Below, piece by piece: positions 37,981-47,613 of a DNA stretch of 64,000 nucleotides. Position 1 is the first letter of the stretch, and each line of letters opens with the position of its first letter. The stretch comes from Clostridia bacterium (GTDB lineage: Bacteria > Bacillota > Clostridia > Christensenellales > Christensenellaceae), in NCBI GenBank assembly GCA_017439085.1, contig JAFRTU010000015.1, positions 62,001-126,000 of the forward strand, in the 5' to 3' direction. The notes below the pieces were generated by a model, which worked only from the letters and a program-made list of their open reading frames with translations, had not been told where the DNA came from and did no database searches. Position numbers and translations under genes: made by a program.

Positions 37981-38045
37981 CGGGTAAAATTCGAAGTTCG
38001 GAACACGCCTTGATGGAAACGCCCGTGTTTCGAATTTTTGTTTTC
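37981..38045 (+). promoter_or_regulatory. Orphan leader with terminator-like hairpin and competing stem
   Basis: TTCGGAACACG (37997-38007) pairs with CGTGTTTCGAA (38024-38034), one G-T wobble, followed by TTTTTGTTTTC: a Rho-independent terminator about 60 bases from the promoter. AAAATTCGAA (37986-37995) can instead pair with TTCGAATTTT (38029-38038), which excludes that stem, and CGGG (37981-37984) is complementary to CCCG (38022-38025). This suits an attenuator or a small RNA of about 60 bases. I do not recognise the class. Confidence 0.55.
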
Positions 38046-38081
38046 TAAGAACAGATATATGAGAGGAGGATTCAATACGTT

Positions 38082-38804
38082 ATGGAGAAAATGAAGGAAT
38101 TATACGATTTTTCTAAGGCTGATGCAGCGCTTGACAGAAAACTGGAGGATCTGAAGAACACCGATACCAGAAAGGAACTTGTCAAGAATCAGAATTTTCT
38201 CAAGGCAAGCAATAAGAAAGTTGAATCCATTCAGGAAAAGTCGCTCCAGGTAAGAGGCGAGGCCCAGAATCTGGAAAAACAGATCAAGAAGATAGAGGAA
38301 GACTATGATGAGCTCATGAAGGATATCAGCTATTATTCCGAAGCAGAAGACGATGAAGTCAGCACGGAACAACTGAACGAGATGAAGAAACAGGCTAATG
38401 ATCTGATCTCCAAATCCAATAAGCTGGGGGAGAATGCAAAGGCCCTTCTGAAGCAGATCACAAATGCTGACAAGGAACTCAGAGATGTCCTGCAGAAGAT
38501 GATCCCCGTGAAGAAGGCTTACGATGAGCTCAAGGACAAGTATCAGGAAGAACAGAATTCAGTGGGAGCAGAGACTGCCGAACTGAAGAACGAGGTGGAA
38601 AAGCTCAAGAGCCAGATATCTCCCGATATACTTTCGGAATATGAACGGATAAAGGGATTCAGGAGGAATCCGGTTTCTCTTCTCGTAAACAACAGATGTC
38701 AGGAATGTAACATGCAGCTTCCGGTAAGTGTCTCGGCAAAGATCACTCATGGAACCGGACTCGTATGCTGTGAGAACTGCGGAAGGATACTGGTGATTTT
38801 ATAA
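38082..38804 (+). CDS. Coiled-coil protein with C-terminal C4 zinc ribbon
   Basis: 240 aa. Residues 1-190 are predicted long coiled coil (Lys/Glu/Leu-rich); the end carries CQECNM and CCENCGRIL, a four-Cys zinc ribbon. This is the zf-RING_7/COG1579 type of protein found next to rnpB in many clostridia; its function is not established, though nucleic acid binding is likely. AGGAGGA lies 11 bases before ATG 38082. Transcription probably begins at the promoter at 37947 and must pass the hairpin leader. Confidence 0.85.
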   Translation: MEKMKELYDFSKADAALDRKLEDLKNTDTRKELVKNQNFLKASNKKVESIQEKSLQVRGEAQNLEKQIKKIEEDYDELMKDISYYSEAEDDEVSTEQLNEMKKQANDLISKSNKLGENAKALLKQITNADKELRDVLQKMIPVKKAYDELKDKYQEEQNSVGAETAELKNEVEKLKSQISPDILSEYERIKGFRRNPVSLLVNNRCQECNMQLPVSVSAKITHGTGLVCCENCGRILVIL

Positions 38805-38805
38805 G
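38800..38805 (+). promoter_or_regulatory. Candidate -10 box for rnpB
   Basis: TATAAG ends 6 bases before the mature-like 5' end of RNase P RNA. It overlaps the last codons of the zinc-ribbon gene. No good -35 was found. Confidence 0.35.
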
Positions 38806-38810
38806 ATCAT

Positions 38811-39145
38811 AGATCGAGAAATACAGATGACTGCGCTCGAAAGAGTGAGGAACGTCCGAGCACCACAGGGCAGAGCGCCGGGTAACACCCGGTGGAGGCG
38901 ACTTCAAGGAAAGTGCAACAGAAATAGACCGCAGCTTAGGCTGTAAGGATGGAAAGGCGAGGTAAGAGCTCACCGGATCGGTTGGTAACTTCCGATCCCT
39001 GTAAACCCCGCTCGGTGCAAGATTGATATAGGAGCATTCAATAGCGGCCCGCTAAGCTCCGTGTAATCGCTTGAGCCTGCCGGTAACGTCAGGCCTAGAT
39101 AGATGGTCATCTAAACAGAACTCGGCGTATGGATTGTCTCGATTT
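38811..39145 (+). ncRNA. rnpB: RNase P RNA, class A
   Basis: Catalytic RNA of RNase P, which trims tRNA 5' leaders. Helix P1 pairs ATCGAGA (38813-38819) with TCTCGAT (39137-39143). Recognisable conserved parts: the P4 5' strand region GAGGAACGTCCGAGC, AGGGCAGAGCGCC with a GGTAAC tetraloop-type hairpin, GTGCAACAGAAA, the P15 loop GGTAAG...AAACCCC that binds the tRNA 3' end, and the 3' ACAGAACTCGGCGTATGG that completes P4. The layout is type A rather than Bacillus type B. GAGGAAC has C where A is usual in GAGGAAA. Confidence 0.93.
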
Positions 39146-39147
39146 TA

Positions 39148-39174
39148 AGGCCCGCTTTCAGGCGGGCCGTTCTT
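39148..39174 (+). terminator. Rho-independent terminator after rnpB
   Basis: AGGCCCGC and GCGGGCC form a GC-rich stem with a short loop (TTTCA), followed by GTTCTTATT. Confidence 0.8.
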
Positions 39175-39185
39175 ATTGCTGAAGT

Positions 39186-39214
39186 TTGCATCAGATAGTC
39201 AAATATGTTACACT
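39186..39214 (+). promoter_or_regulatory. Promoter of tig-clpP-clpX
   Basis: TTGCAT at 39186-39191, 17 bases, TACACT at 39209-39214 with a TG extension. It leaves a leader of about 80 bases. Confidence 0.6.
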
Positions 39215-39300
39215 AACAAATGCTGCAAAAGGCTTTATTACACTTCCTGTGATGGTATAAACAGCAAATTACAGGTTTTCGAAAGGAAGAACAGACAAAA

Positions 39301-40632
39301 ATGGCAACATTCAAGGAAATCGGCAAGAACAAGGTAGAGATTGAGTTCGAGATAACACGTGAGGCTTTTGAGGCCGAGAGCGTAAAGGCATATCAGAAGA
39401 ACAAGGGCAAGTATCAGGTACCCGGATTCAGAAAGGGAAAAGCACCGAAATCGATGCTGGAGAAGTATTACGGAGAAGGCATCTTTTTTGAGGACGCTTT
39501 CAACAATTCGTTCCCGGATGCTTATGACGCTGCAATACAGGAGCTCGGACTGGATATAGTCTCAAGGCCTGAAAATGTTGACATCTTATCCATGGAAGCC
39601 GGAGAACCGATCAAGGTCAAGGCTGAAGCTTATATAAGGCCTGAAGTGGAGCTCGGAAACTATGAGAGCTTCAACGTTGAGTTCGAAGATGTTCCCCTTG
39701 CAGAGGATGCATTGGAGAAAGAGATAGAGAAGGATCTCAATGATAATGCCCGTCTCGAGAGCGCTGACAGACCTGCACAGATACACGACACGGTGATCCT
39801 TGATTATTCCGGATCCGTAAACGGAGTCAAATTCGACGGAGGAACAGCAGAAGGCCAGCAGCTGGAGCTCGGAAGCAACACATTCATTCCGGGATTCGAG
39901 GAGCAGCTTCTCGACATGAAGGCCGGAGAGGAAAAGGATATAGAGGTCACGTTCCCCGAGCAGTATCACGAGAAGTCACTTGCCGGCAAGCCTGCAGTGT
40001 TCCATGTCAAGATCAGTGACGTCAAGCAGAAGATAGTACCTGAGGCAAATGATGAGTTTGCAGAGGACAACGGATTCGACAATTTCGAAGAATACAAGGC
40101 AGACGTTGAGAAGAGGCTCCAGAAGCAGAATGAAGATCAGAACAATATCCGCTTTGAGGCTGCCATGATCGATGCCATAGTTGATGCTTCCAATGTCGAT
40201 ATCCCCGATGCCATGGTCGAACTGCAGCTGGACAGAGAGGTCGAGAACATGAGCTATGAACTGGCATATCAGGGAATAGACATGGATTCATATTTCAAAT
40301 ACACAGGTTCCACGATGGAGAGCGTAAGGGCAAATCTTAAGCCGATGGCTGCAAGAAAGGTCAAGACTAATCTTGTCCTTGATGCGATCATCAAGAAAGA
40401 AAACGTGGAACCCGAAGAGGAAGATATGCTTACTGCGATCAAGGGAGCTACCGGAAAAGACCAGACTCTTGAAGAGGTCGAGAAGGCTTATGGACAGGAA
40501 GGCCTCGAATATGTCAAGGGCTCCGCTCCTACATATGCAGTTATCCGCTTCCTGAAGGGCAGGGCAGTCAAGGTCGCTCCCGAAAAGAAGGAAGAGCCTG
40601 CTGCTGAATCTGCAGAGAAAACAGAAGAATAA
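39301..40632 (+). CDS. tig: Trigger factor
   Basis: Ribosome-bound chaperone with peptidyl-prolyl isomerase activity. 443 aa: ribosome-binding tail with the signature GFRKGKAP (about residue 41), an FKBP-type domain (about 150-240; [14 protein letters not shown]), and the helical C-terminal arms. The end is acidic and Ala/Glu-rich. AAGGAAG precedes the ATG. It leads the tig-clpP-clpX transcript, the common chaperone/protease cluster. Confidence 0.96.
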   Translation: MATFKEIGKNKVEIEFEITREAFEAESVKAYQKNKGKYQVPGFRKGKAPKSMLEKYYGEGIFFEDAFNNSFPDAYDAAIQELGLDIVSRPENVDILSMEAGEPIKVKAEAYIRPEVELGNYESFNVEFEDVPLAEDALEKEIEKDLNDNARLESADRPAQIHDTVILDYSGSVNGVKFDGGTAEGQQLELGSNTFIPGFEEQLLDMKAGEEKDIEVTFPEQYHEKSLAGKPAVFHVKISDVKQKIVPEANDEFAEDNGFDNFEEYKADVEKRLQKQNEDQNNIRFEAAMIDAIVDASNVDIPDAMVELQLDREVENMSYELAYQGIDMDSYFKYTGSTMESVRANLKPMAARKVKTNLVLDAIIKKENVEPEEEDMLTAIKGATGKDQTLEEVEKAYGQEGLEYVKGSAPTYAVIRFLKGRAVKVAPEKKEEPAAESAEKTEE

Positions 40633-40643
40633 GGAGATACATG

Positions 40644-41228
40644 ATGAGTTATGTACCGATAGTCGTAGAACAGACCAACAGAGGTGAGCGTTCATACGAC
40701 ATATATTCAAGACTTTTAAAAGACAGGATCATATTCCTTTCAGGACAGATCGATGACTATACGGCAAACCTGATAGTCGCACAGATGATCTTCCTTGAGG
40801 CAGAGGATCCCGACAAGGATATCTATATGTATATCAACAGTCCGGGAGGCTCCGTTTCCGCAGGAATGGCTATATATGATACCATGCAGTACGTGAAATG
40901 CGACGTTTCCACCATCTGCATCGGTATGGCCGCATCAATGGGAGCATTCCTTCTGAACGCAGGGACAAAGGGCAAGAGAAAGGCGCTTCCGAACAGCGAG
41001 ATAATGATCCATCAGCCCCTTGGAGGAGCCCAGGGACAGGCGACCGATATCGAGATACAGGCCCGCCAGATCCTGAAGATAAAGGATAAGCTCTCACAGA
41101 TCATGGCTGAGAAGACCGGCAGAGATATAGAAGAATTAAGAAAAGACATGGAGAGAGATTTTTACATGTCTGCAGAAGAAGCCAAGGAATACGGGATCAT
41201 TGATGAAGTGATCCCTGCCAAGAGGTAA
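40644..41228 (+). CDS. clpP: ATP-dependent Clp protease proteolytic subunit ClpP
   Basis: Serine protease that forms the 14-mer chamber. 194 aa starting [20 protein letters not shown]. Catalytic triad: Ser in GMAASMGAF (about 98), His in MIHQPLGG (about 123), and Asp in MERDFYM (about 172). Both ATG 40641 and 40644 follow AAGGAG; 40644 has better spacing and fits family N-termini. Followed by its unfoldase clpX after 9 bases. Confidence 0.97.
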   Translation: MSYVPIVVEQTNRGERSYDIYSRLLKDRIIFLSGQIDDYTANLIVAQMIFLEAEDPDKDIYMYINSPGGSVSAGMAIYDTMQYVKCDVSTICIGMAASMGAFLLNAGTKGKRKALPNSEIMIHQPLGGAQGQATDIEIQARQILKIKDKLSQIMAEKTGRDIEELRKDMERDFYMSAEEAKEYGIIDEVIPAKR

Positions 41229-41237
41229 TGTTCACAT

Positions 41238-42524
41238 ATGGCAAATAAGTCAGAAGGCCCGAACCAGCTCCGCTGTTCGTTCTGCGGAAAAACTCAGGAC
41301 GAGGTGGGGAAACTCATCGCAGGACCGGGAGGAGTATATATCTGCAACGAATGCGTTGAGGTATGCAACGATATAATAGACAGCGAGTTCGATTACGATG
41401 AAGACTATGATCCGTCTACCATCTCACTTCCTACGCCTGCAGAGATCGTAAAAGAGCTGGATGAGTACGTCATAGGGCAGGAACAGGCTAAGAAGTCTCT
41501 TGCAGTGGCAGTATACAACCACTACAAGAGGATACAGAATCCTTCTGAGGACGTGGAGATCCAGAAGAGCAATATACTTATGCTCGGACCCACAGGTTCC
41601 GGGAAGACTCTTCTCGCCCAGACGCTTGCAAGGATACTCCAGGTGCCGATAGCCATCAGCGATGCGACAACGCTCACTGAGGCAGGATACGTCGGAGAGG
41701 ACGTGGAGAACATCCTCCTGAGGCTCATACAGGCAGCAGATTACAACATAGAGAAAGCCCAGAGGGGCATTATCTATATCGATGAGATAGACAAGATCGC
41801 AAAGAAGAGCGAGAACGTGTCCATCACGAGAGACGTCTCCGGAGAGGGAGTACAGCAGGCCCTTCTGAAGATACTGGAAGGCACAATGGCAAGCGTACCT
41901 CCCCAGGGGGGCAGGAAGCATCCGTTCCAGGAGATGATCCAGATCGATACCACAAATATCCTGTTCATCTGCGGAGGAGCATTCGTAGGACTCGAGGGCA
42001 TAATAGAGCAGAGAGTCGGAGTGAAGACTATGGGCTTCGGAGCGGAAGTTAAGACCAGACAGGAAAGAAATCTCGGAGATCTTTACGGTAAGCTTATGCC
42101 GGAAGATCTGCTGAAGTTCGGACTGATCCCCGAGTTCATCGGAAGGGTGCCTGTGGTGGTCACCCTTGACGCTCTTTCTAAAGAAGCTCTCAAGAGCATA
42201 CTCACCGAGCCGAAAAACGCTCTTGTAAAGCAGTATTCGAAATTGCTTCAGATGGACGGTATAGAGCTGGAATTCGAAGACGGAGCTCTTGACGAGATAG
42301 TCGATCTTGCTCTCGAGAGAAACACCGGAGCAAGAGGCTTGAGGAGCATCATGGAGAACGTCATGCTGGATGTGATGTTCGAAGCACCCTCTGACAGGAG
42401 CATAGTAAAATGCATCGTGACCAGGGAATCGGTGAGAGATCACAGCGCCATAGTTCTGATAAAGGGAGAACGTCCTCAGCAGTCACAGAGAAATGCCGAG
42501 ACAAGAAAAAAGAAACAGGCATGA
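41238..42524 (+). CDS. clpX: ATP-dependent Clp protease unfoldase ClpX
   Basis: AAA+ unfoldase feeding ClpP. 428 aa: N-terminal zinc-binding dimerisation domain (CSFCGK ... CNECVEVC, about 12-40), Walker [13 protein letters not shown] (about 117), Walker [12 protein letters not shown], the ClpP-binding loop region around GVKTMGFG (IGF-type loop variant), and sensor 2 GARGLRS. The binding site is weak (AAGAGGTAA overlapping the clpP stop), suggesting coupling to clpP. Confidence 0.97.
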   Translation: MANKSEGPNQLRCSFCGKTQDEVGKLIAGPGGVYICNECVEVCNDIIDSEFDYDEDYDPSTISLPTPAEIVKELDEYVIGQEQAKKSLAVAVYNHYKRIQNPSEDVEIQKSNILMLGPTGSGKTLLAQTLARILQVPIAISDATTLTEAGYVGEDVENILLRLIQAADYNIEKAQRGIIYIDEIDKIAKKSENVSITRDVSGEGVQQALLKILEGTMASVPPQGGRKHPFQEMIQIDTTNILFICGGAFVGLEGIIEQRVGVKTMGFGAEVKTRQERNLGDLYGKLMPEDLLKFGLIPEFIGRVPVVVTLDALSKEALKSILTEPKNALVKQYSKLLQMDGIELEFEDGALDEIVDLALERNTGARGLRSIMENVMLDVMFEAPSDRSIVKCIVTRESVRDHSAIVLIKGERPQQSQRNAETRKKKQA

Positions 42525-42541
42525 CATAACTATCTGAAAGA

Positions 42542-42574
42542 CAGGGCAGCTTCTTAGGGAGGCTGCTCTTTTTT
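42542..42574 (+). terminator. Rho-independent terminator after clpX
   Basis: AGGGCAGC pairs with GCTGCTCT (one wobble) around an 11- to 12-base loop, then a T-run. Confidence 0.85.
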
Positions 42575-42583
42575 CTCACGGCT

Positions 42584-42611
42584 TTGTCGATATAACCGTA
42601 TCGTGTATAAT
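42584..42611 (+). promoter_or_regulatory. Promoter of lon
   Basis: TTGTCG at 42584-42589, 16 bases, perfect TATAAT at 42606-42611. Start point near 42618. No CIRCE or CtsR-like repeat was seen. Confidence 0.7.
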
Positions 42612-42643
42612 ATTAAGGAAATGAAAAAGATAAGGTAGAAAAG

Positions 42644-44965
42644 ATGAAAGTTTTCGATTCAGAAAAAACATATACTGTCCCTATGATACCCGTAAGGGGC
42701 ATCGTAGTGATGCCAAATTCCATAATCAATCTTCAGATAGAGAGAAACATATCTAAGAATGCCATTAAGGCGGCAGCCGTAGCGGATAACGTTCTGTTCC
42801 TGGCCAGCCAGAAGAGCATCCATACCGACAGCCCCGACAAAGATGACATCTTTGAGACGGGAGTGCTCTGCGAGGTGAGTCATTCTCTGAGGATGCCGGA
42901 CGGAACCATGAGGCTTCTTGCAAACGGTATCTGCAGGGCGAAACTGGTACAGCTGTATCAGGGAACGTTCTATTCCGTGGATGTGAGACCGCTGGATGAG
43001 ATCCCGATAAAGGAAGAGAACTTTGAAGCATACAGGAGCCTTCTCCGTCATACACTCAGGGACTACATGGATGATACCGGGAACGTTGGTCCGGATGCAC
43101 TTTATGCCATAGATGAGATAAAGGATCAGAAGAAGCTCATCGACACGGTGATCAACACCTTCGTGAAGGATTTTGATGCCAGACAGGAAATGCTGGAGAT
43201 CCTTGACGTGGAGGAAAGATATAAGGCACTCATCCGTCATATAAGCAGGGAAAGGGACATCGCGGTCCTTGAGAACGAGCTCTCAAGAGACACGAGGATC
43301 CGCCTTGACAAGATGCAGAGAGATGCTTACATAAGAGAACAGATCCATATACTACAGGAATCTCTCGGTGAGACTGATGAGAACGATTCCGAGATAGACG
43401 GCTTCAGGGATTTCATAGACAAGATGCCTGTAGAGGACGACATCAAGGAAAAGCTCATGAAGGAAGCCGACCGTATGGAGAGGATGAATCCTCAGTCTCC
43501 GGACTACAATGTGCTCCTCAACTATTTTGAGTGGATAACGGCCCTTCCCTACGGCATATATACTGAGGATACCGTAGACCTTAAAAGAGCGAGAAAGGTG
43601 CTCGATGACAGCCATTACGGTATGGAGAAGGTCAAGGACAGGATACTTGAATATCTGTCCGTATTTGAACTTACGGGAAGGATACAGGGAAATATCCTCT
43701 GCTTCGTAGGCCCTCCCGGAGTAGGCAAGACTTCAATAGCCAGGGCGATCGCTGAAGCTCTCGGAAGAAAGTTCGTAAGGATGTCCCTCGGAGGCCTTAA
43801 GGATGAATCCGAGATAAGAGGCCACAGGAGGACATATATAGGCGCAGTACCCGGAAGAATAGTATCCAACATCAGAAGAGCGGGTACGATGAACCCCGTT
43901 TTCCTGCTTGACGAGATAGACAAGATGGCAAGCGACTACAGGGGAGATCCGACATCGGCAATGCTTGAAGTTCTGGATGAATCGGTCAACAGCACTTTCC
44001 AGGACAATTATCTGGACATAGACTTCGATCTGTCTCAGGTCATGTTCATATGCACCGCCAACAATGCGGAGGACATACCGGCACCTTTATACGACAGACT
44101 TGAGATCATAGAGCTGGAGAGTTATACACCGTACGAGAAGAAGCAGATAGCCATAAAACACCTGATCCCCAAGGAACTTGAGAAGAACGGACTTACGAAG
44201 AAGATGCTGAAGATCAATCCTTCCGTCATCTCCGAGATAATAAGCGAATACACTCTTGAAAGCGGAGTCAGATCTCTTGAAAGGGAGATAGGTATCATCT
44301 GCAGAAAGGCTGCAAGGGAGTATGTGGAAACGGGAGAGATGGTAAAGGTCGGAGTAAAGGATCTTACGAAATATCTCGGCAAGCAGAAATACTTTGAGGC
44401 AGACCTGCCTTCATCTCCGAAGGTCGGAGTGGCGATAGGGCTCGCATGGACAGCTGCAGGCGGAACTACTCTTCCGATTGAAGTCAGTTCTCTTGAAGGT
44501 TCAGGTAACATAGAGCTCACGGGTCAGCTCGGAGACGTTATGAAGGAGAGCGCCAAGACCGCATTTTCCTATGTGAGGTCCGTTGCGGACAAGTATGGGC
44601 TCTCCACTGATTTCTATAAGACGAGAGACTTACACATACACGCTCCCGAAGGAGCCGTTCCAAAGGACGGCCCCTCTGCCGGTGTCACGATGGCCCTTGC
44701 CATATTGAGTGCCCTTACCGGAAGAAAGATCAGAAGAGATATAGCCATGACCGGAGAGATAACCCTCATAGGAAGGGTGCTCGCCATAGGCGGACTCAGA
44801 GAGAAGGCGTTCGCAGCATACAGGGCAAAGATCCACGAGATCATCATCCCGAAGGACAACGAAAGGGATATAGATGACATACCGGAGGAGATCAGACAGA
44901 AACTGGTATTCCATCCGGTGAGTGACGCTTCCGAAGTAATAAAGCTCGGACTTATGGAGAAATGA
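42644..44965 (+). CDS. lon: ATP-dependent protease Lon
   Basis: 773 aa. N-terminal substrate-binding domain (VPMIPVRGIVVMPN), coiled coil, AAA+ module with GPPGVGKTSIARAIA (about residue 357) and VFLLDEIDK (about 420), and the protease domain with catalytic Ser in PKDGPSAG (about 679) and Lys in REKAFAAYRA (about 720). Degrades misfolded and regulatory proteins. engB follows one base after the stop, the classic lon-engB pair. Confidence 0.97.
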   Translation: MKVFDSEKTYTVPMIPVRGIVVMPNSIINLQIERNISKNAIKAAAVADNVLFLASQKSIHTDSPDKDDIFETGVLCEVSHSLRMPDGTMRLLANGICRAKLVQLYQGTFYSVDVRPLDEIPIKEENFEAYRSLLRHTLRDYMDDTGNVGPDALYAIDEIKDQKKLIDTVINTFVKDFDARQEMLEILDVEERYKALIRHISRERDIAVLENELSRDTRIRLDKMQRDAYIREQIHILQESLGETDENDSEIDGFRDFIDKMPVEDDIKEKLMKEADRMERMNPQSPDYNVLLNYFEWITALPYGIYTEDTVDLKRARKVLDDSHYGMEKVKDRILEYLSVFELTGRIQGNILCFVGPPGVGKTSIARAIAEALGRKFVRMSLGGLKDESEIRGHRRTYIGAVPGRIVSNIRRAGTMNPVFLLDEIDKMASDYRGDPTSAMLEVLDESVNSTFQDNYLDIDFDLSQVMFICTANNAEDIPAPLYDRLEIIELESYTPYEKKQIAIKHLIPKELEKNGLTKKMLKINPSVISEIISEYTLESGVRSLEREIGIICRKAAREYVETGEMVKVGVKDLTKYLGKQKYFEADLPSSPKVGVAIGLAWTAAGGTTLPIEVSSLEGSGNIELTGQLGDVMKESAKTAFSYVRSVADKYGLSTDFYKTRDLHIHAPEGAVPKDGPSAGVTMALAILSALTGRKIRRDIAMTGEITLIGRVLAIGGLREKAFAAYRAKIHEIIIPKDNERDIDDIPEEIRQKLVFHPVSDASEVIKLGLMEK

Positions 44966-44966
44966 C

Positions 44967-45557
44967 ATGCAGATAAAGAAGGCTGAATTCGCAAGTAGTC
45001 TCGTAAAAGGATATAACGAATTCAACAGCAAGGGCATACCGGAAGTGGCATTCGTAGGAAGATCCAATGTGGGCAAATCCTCCCTTCTGAACCTCATAGC
45101 AGGAAGAAAGAACCTTGCGTTCGTCTCCAAGAAACAGGGTAAGACAAGGCTTGTAAACTACTTCCTGATAAACGATTCCTTCTATATAGTCGACCTTCCG
45201 GGCTACGGTTTTGCAAACACCTCCAAACAGGAGATGGAACAGTGGAACGGAATGATCTCGGAATATTTCGAGACTTCCGAGAACCTTAAGGGGATCTATC
45301 TTCTGATAGACATAAGAAGGGATCCTTCTGAGCATGATGTCATGATGCTCGATTATGCCCGTGAACTCGGCATTCCGGTCAGCATCGTGGTGACAAAAAC
45401 AGACAAAGTCGCAAAAACAAAGAGAAATACCGAGGTTGCAAGGATCAGGAGAGCTCTGAAAGAGCATGCTCCGGAGACCTTCATCCAGGTCTCTTCAGAG
45501 CTCAGGACTGGAAAGGATGAGCTGTGTGATGATATTGAAAGGTATCTGGTAGAGTGA
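44967..45557 (+). CDS. engB: Ribosome biogenesis GTPase EngB/YsxC
   Basis: 196 aa: G1 GRSNVGKSSLLN (about residue 31), G3 DLPGYGFA, G4 TKTDK. Essential for late 50S assembly in B. subtilis. The start lies one base after the lon stop, so translation is probably coupled. Confidence 0.95.
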   Translation: MQIKKAEFASSLVKGYNEFNSKGIPEVAFVGRSNVGKSSLLNLIAGRKNLAFVSKKQGKTRLVNYFLINDSFYIVDLPGYGFANTSKQEMEQWNGMISEYFETSENLKGIYLLIDIRRDPSEHDVMMLDYARELGIPVSIVVTKTDKVAKTKRNTEVARIRRALKEHAPETFIQVSSELRTGKDELCDDIERYLVE

Positions 45558-45558
45558 T

Positions 45559-46248
45559 ATGAAAGTGTATGCGATATCCGATCTACATCTTTCCTTCGGC
45601 ACGGATAAGCCGATGGACGTCTTCGGGTCGCACTGGAAAGGTCACTGGGACAGGATAAAGGAAGACTGGTATTCAAAGGTAAGCGAAGATGACATAGTTC
45701 TCATAGCAGGGGATCTGAGCTGGGCCATCAATTATGATGAGGTCAGGAAGGATCTGTTTGAGATATGCTCTCTTCCGGGGCATAAAGTCCTTTCCAGAGG
45801 GAACCATGATTACTGGCATTCTTCCCTGAAAAAGACAAAGGAACTTCTCTTCAACCGGACGGAATATGTACAGAACAATGCAGTAGTGATCGGTGATTAT
45901 GCATTCTGCGGCACGAGGGGCTGGATGCAGAAAGATGCCTCATATACTGAAGAGGATGAGAAGATATATCAGAGGGAACTGATAAGACTGGAACTCTCAC
46001 TGAAAGAGGGGGCAAAGACAGGGAAGGAGATAATAGGAATGATCCATTATCCTCCTTTCGAGCAGGATATCTCAGGCAGCCCTTTTACGGATATGTTCAA
46101 AGCCTATGGGGTCAGGACCGTCATATTCGGCCATATCCACGGACTTGAACCCGGAAAGAGCCAGTTCGGAGACATAACACTGGATGATACAAGGTATCTG
46201 CTAACATCGTGCGATTATCTTGATTTCAGATTAATGAGGATCATTTAA
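45559..46248 (+). CDS. Calcineurin-like metallophosphoesterase
   Basis: 229 aa with the complete metal-binding series: ISDLHLS at the N-terminus, AGDLSW, SRGNHDYWH, a later His in MIHYPP, and FGHIHG. This is the COG1768-type predicted phosphohydrolase often seen in clostridia; substrate unknown. It starts one base after engB and is likely cotranscribed with lon-engB. Confidence 0.85.
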   Translation: MKVYAISDLHLSFGTDKPMDVFGSHWKGHWDRIKEDWYSKVSEDDIVLIAGDLSWAINYDEVRKDLFEICSLPGHKVLSRGNHDYWHSSLKKTKELLFNRTEYVQNNAVVIGDYAFCGTRGWMQKDASYTEEDEKIYQRELIRLELSLKEGAKTGKEIIGMIHYPPFEQDISGSPFTDMFKAYGVRTVIFGHIHGLEPGKSQFGDITLDDTRYLLTSCDYLDFRLMRII

Positions 46249-46260
46249 GGAGAACATAAA

Positions 46261-46581
46261 ATGGGTGATATCAGCAGCATGTACAGTCTCATGGCCATAT
46301 TCACGATGGCCGTAGGAGGATTCTTCTTCGTATGCGGAGCCGCAAACAAGGGCCCCATATTCAACATGGATTATCCGGACAACATCAAGGATGAGGTCAG
46401 GAAGGTCATAAGGATCGCCGCAATAGTGGACGGGCTCATACTCATCGCAGTGGGACTGCTCGATTATCTGAAGAGGGACGAACTGCAGTGGTTGAACGTT
46501 ACGCTATGGGCGCTTGGTACTCTGGTGCTTATAGGTACGATAGTATACATCAAGGTCAAGTTCGGGAAACAGCTTAAGTAA
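46261..46581 (+). CDS. Small membrane protein of unknown function
   Basis: 106 aa with three hydrophobic segments (about residues 8-28, 48-66, 76-96) and short charged loops. I do not recognise the family; a relation to DUF3784-type small membrane proteins is possible. AAGGAG sits just upstream. It lies between the phosphoesterase and plsX with short gaps, so it probably belongs to the same transcript. Confidence 0.7.
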   Translation: MGDISSMYSLMAIFTMAVGGFFFVCGAANKGPIFNMDYPDNIKDEVRKVIRIAAIVDGLILIAVGLLDYLKRDELQWLNVTLWALGTLVLIGTIVYIKVKFGKQLK

Positions 46582-46591
46582 GGAGAAGACT

Positions 46592-47602
46592 ATGTACAGG
46601 ATAATTATCGACGCTATGGGAGGAGATAACGCTCCCCAGGCAGTTATTGAAGGGACGCTTCTTGCCCTTAAGGAATATGACGACATATCTGTAGTGTTCA
46701 CAGGCAAGGAAGAGGTCATAAAGGGATGTCTTGAAGGACAGGAATATGATACTTCCAGAGTGGAGATCATCGATGCCAGAGAAGAGATAGAGATGGCTGA
46801 ATCTCCTGTCGCTGCAGTCAGGACCAAAAAGGATTCCTCGATGGTAGTCGGTATGAAGATGGCGGCAGAAGGAAAGGGAGATGTGTTCATAACTGCAGGA
46901 AGCACCGGTGCAGCAGTGGCAGGCGGTACTTTCGTGGTCAGGAGAGCACCTAATGTACTCCGTCCTGCACTTGCTCCGCTCCTTCCGTCAAAGGACGGAC
47001 ATTTTCTCCTGGTCGACTGTGGCGCCAACGTGGACTGTAAACCCGAGTTCCTTCAGCAGTTTGCCATAATGGGCAGCTTGTACATGAAGGCTGTGGAGGG
47101 GATCGAGAGCCCGAGAGTCGGTCTTCTGAATAACGGGGCAGAGGAGGAGAAGGGTAATTCCCTTACCAAGGAGGCTCATCAGCTCTTGAAGGAGACGGAC
47201 ATCAATTTCGTCGGCAATGCTGAGGGAAGAGATGTTTTTTCCGGAGATTATGACGTCATAGTCTGCGATGGTTTTGACGGCAACGTGCTGATGAAGTCAG
47301 TGGAAGGCTGTGCCCAGCTGCTTCTTGGCATGATGAAGGACAACCTCATGGGCTCCTTCAGGACCAAGATGGGAGCACTTCTCGCAAAGCCGGCCTTCAA
47401 AGCTCTTAAGAAGACACTTGATTATACAGAATATGGCGGAGCCCTGCTGCTCGGGACCAGAGCAGGATTCATCAAGGCTCACGGAAGCTCAAATGCAAAG
47501 GCAATAAAGAACACCGTCATACAGGCAAGGAACATAGCAAAGAATGAGGTGATCTCCAAGATCACGGCAGAGCTTGAAAAGCTCGGAGACAAGGAAGAAT
47601 AA
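46592..47602 (+). CDS. plsX: Phosphate acyltransferase PlsX
   Basis: Converts acyl-ACP to acyl-phosphate for phospholipid synthesis. 336 aa beginning with IIDAMGGDNAP; also GSTGAAVAGG, LLVDCGANVDCKP, NNGAEEEKGN and DGFDGNVLMKS. TAAGGAGA precedes the ATG. The usual downstream neighbours acpP and rnc are not here; holA follows after 11 bases. Confidence 0.96.
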   Translation: MYRIIIDAMGGDNAPQAVIEGTLLALKEYDDISVVFTGKEEVIKGCLEGQEYDTSRVEIIDAREEIEMAESPVAAVRTKKDSSMVVGMKMAAEGKGDVFITAGSTGAAVAGGTFVVRRAPNVLRPALAPLLPSKDGHFLLVDCGANVDCKPEFLQQFAIMGSLYMKAVEGIESPRVGLLNNGAEEEKGNSLTKEAHQLLKETDINFVGNAEGRDVFSGDYDVIVCDGFDGNVLMKSVEGCAQLLLGMMKDNLMGSFRTKMGALLAKPAFKALKKTLDYTEYGGALLLGTRAGFIKAHGSSNAKAIKNTVIQARNIAKNEVISKITAELEKLGDKEE

Positions 47603-47613
47603 GGGCAAACATT

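Noticed and set aside
41424..42443. 339-codon minus-strand frame opposite clpX
   Set aside because: Shadow frame; clpX motifs are complete on the plus strand and the antisense product is compositionally odd (His/Cys/Leu-rich).
42525..42643. CIRCE or CtsR operator before lon or clp genes
   Set aside because: No CIRCE inverted repeat or CtsR heptad repeat seen near the lon or tig promoters.
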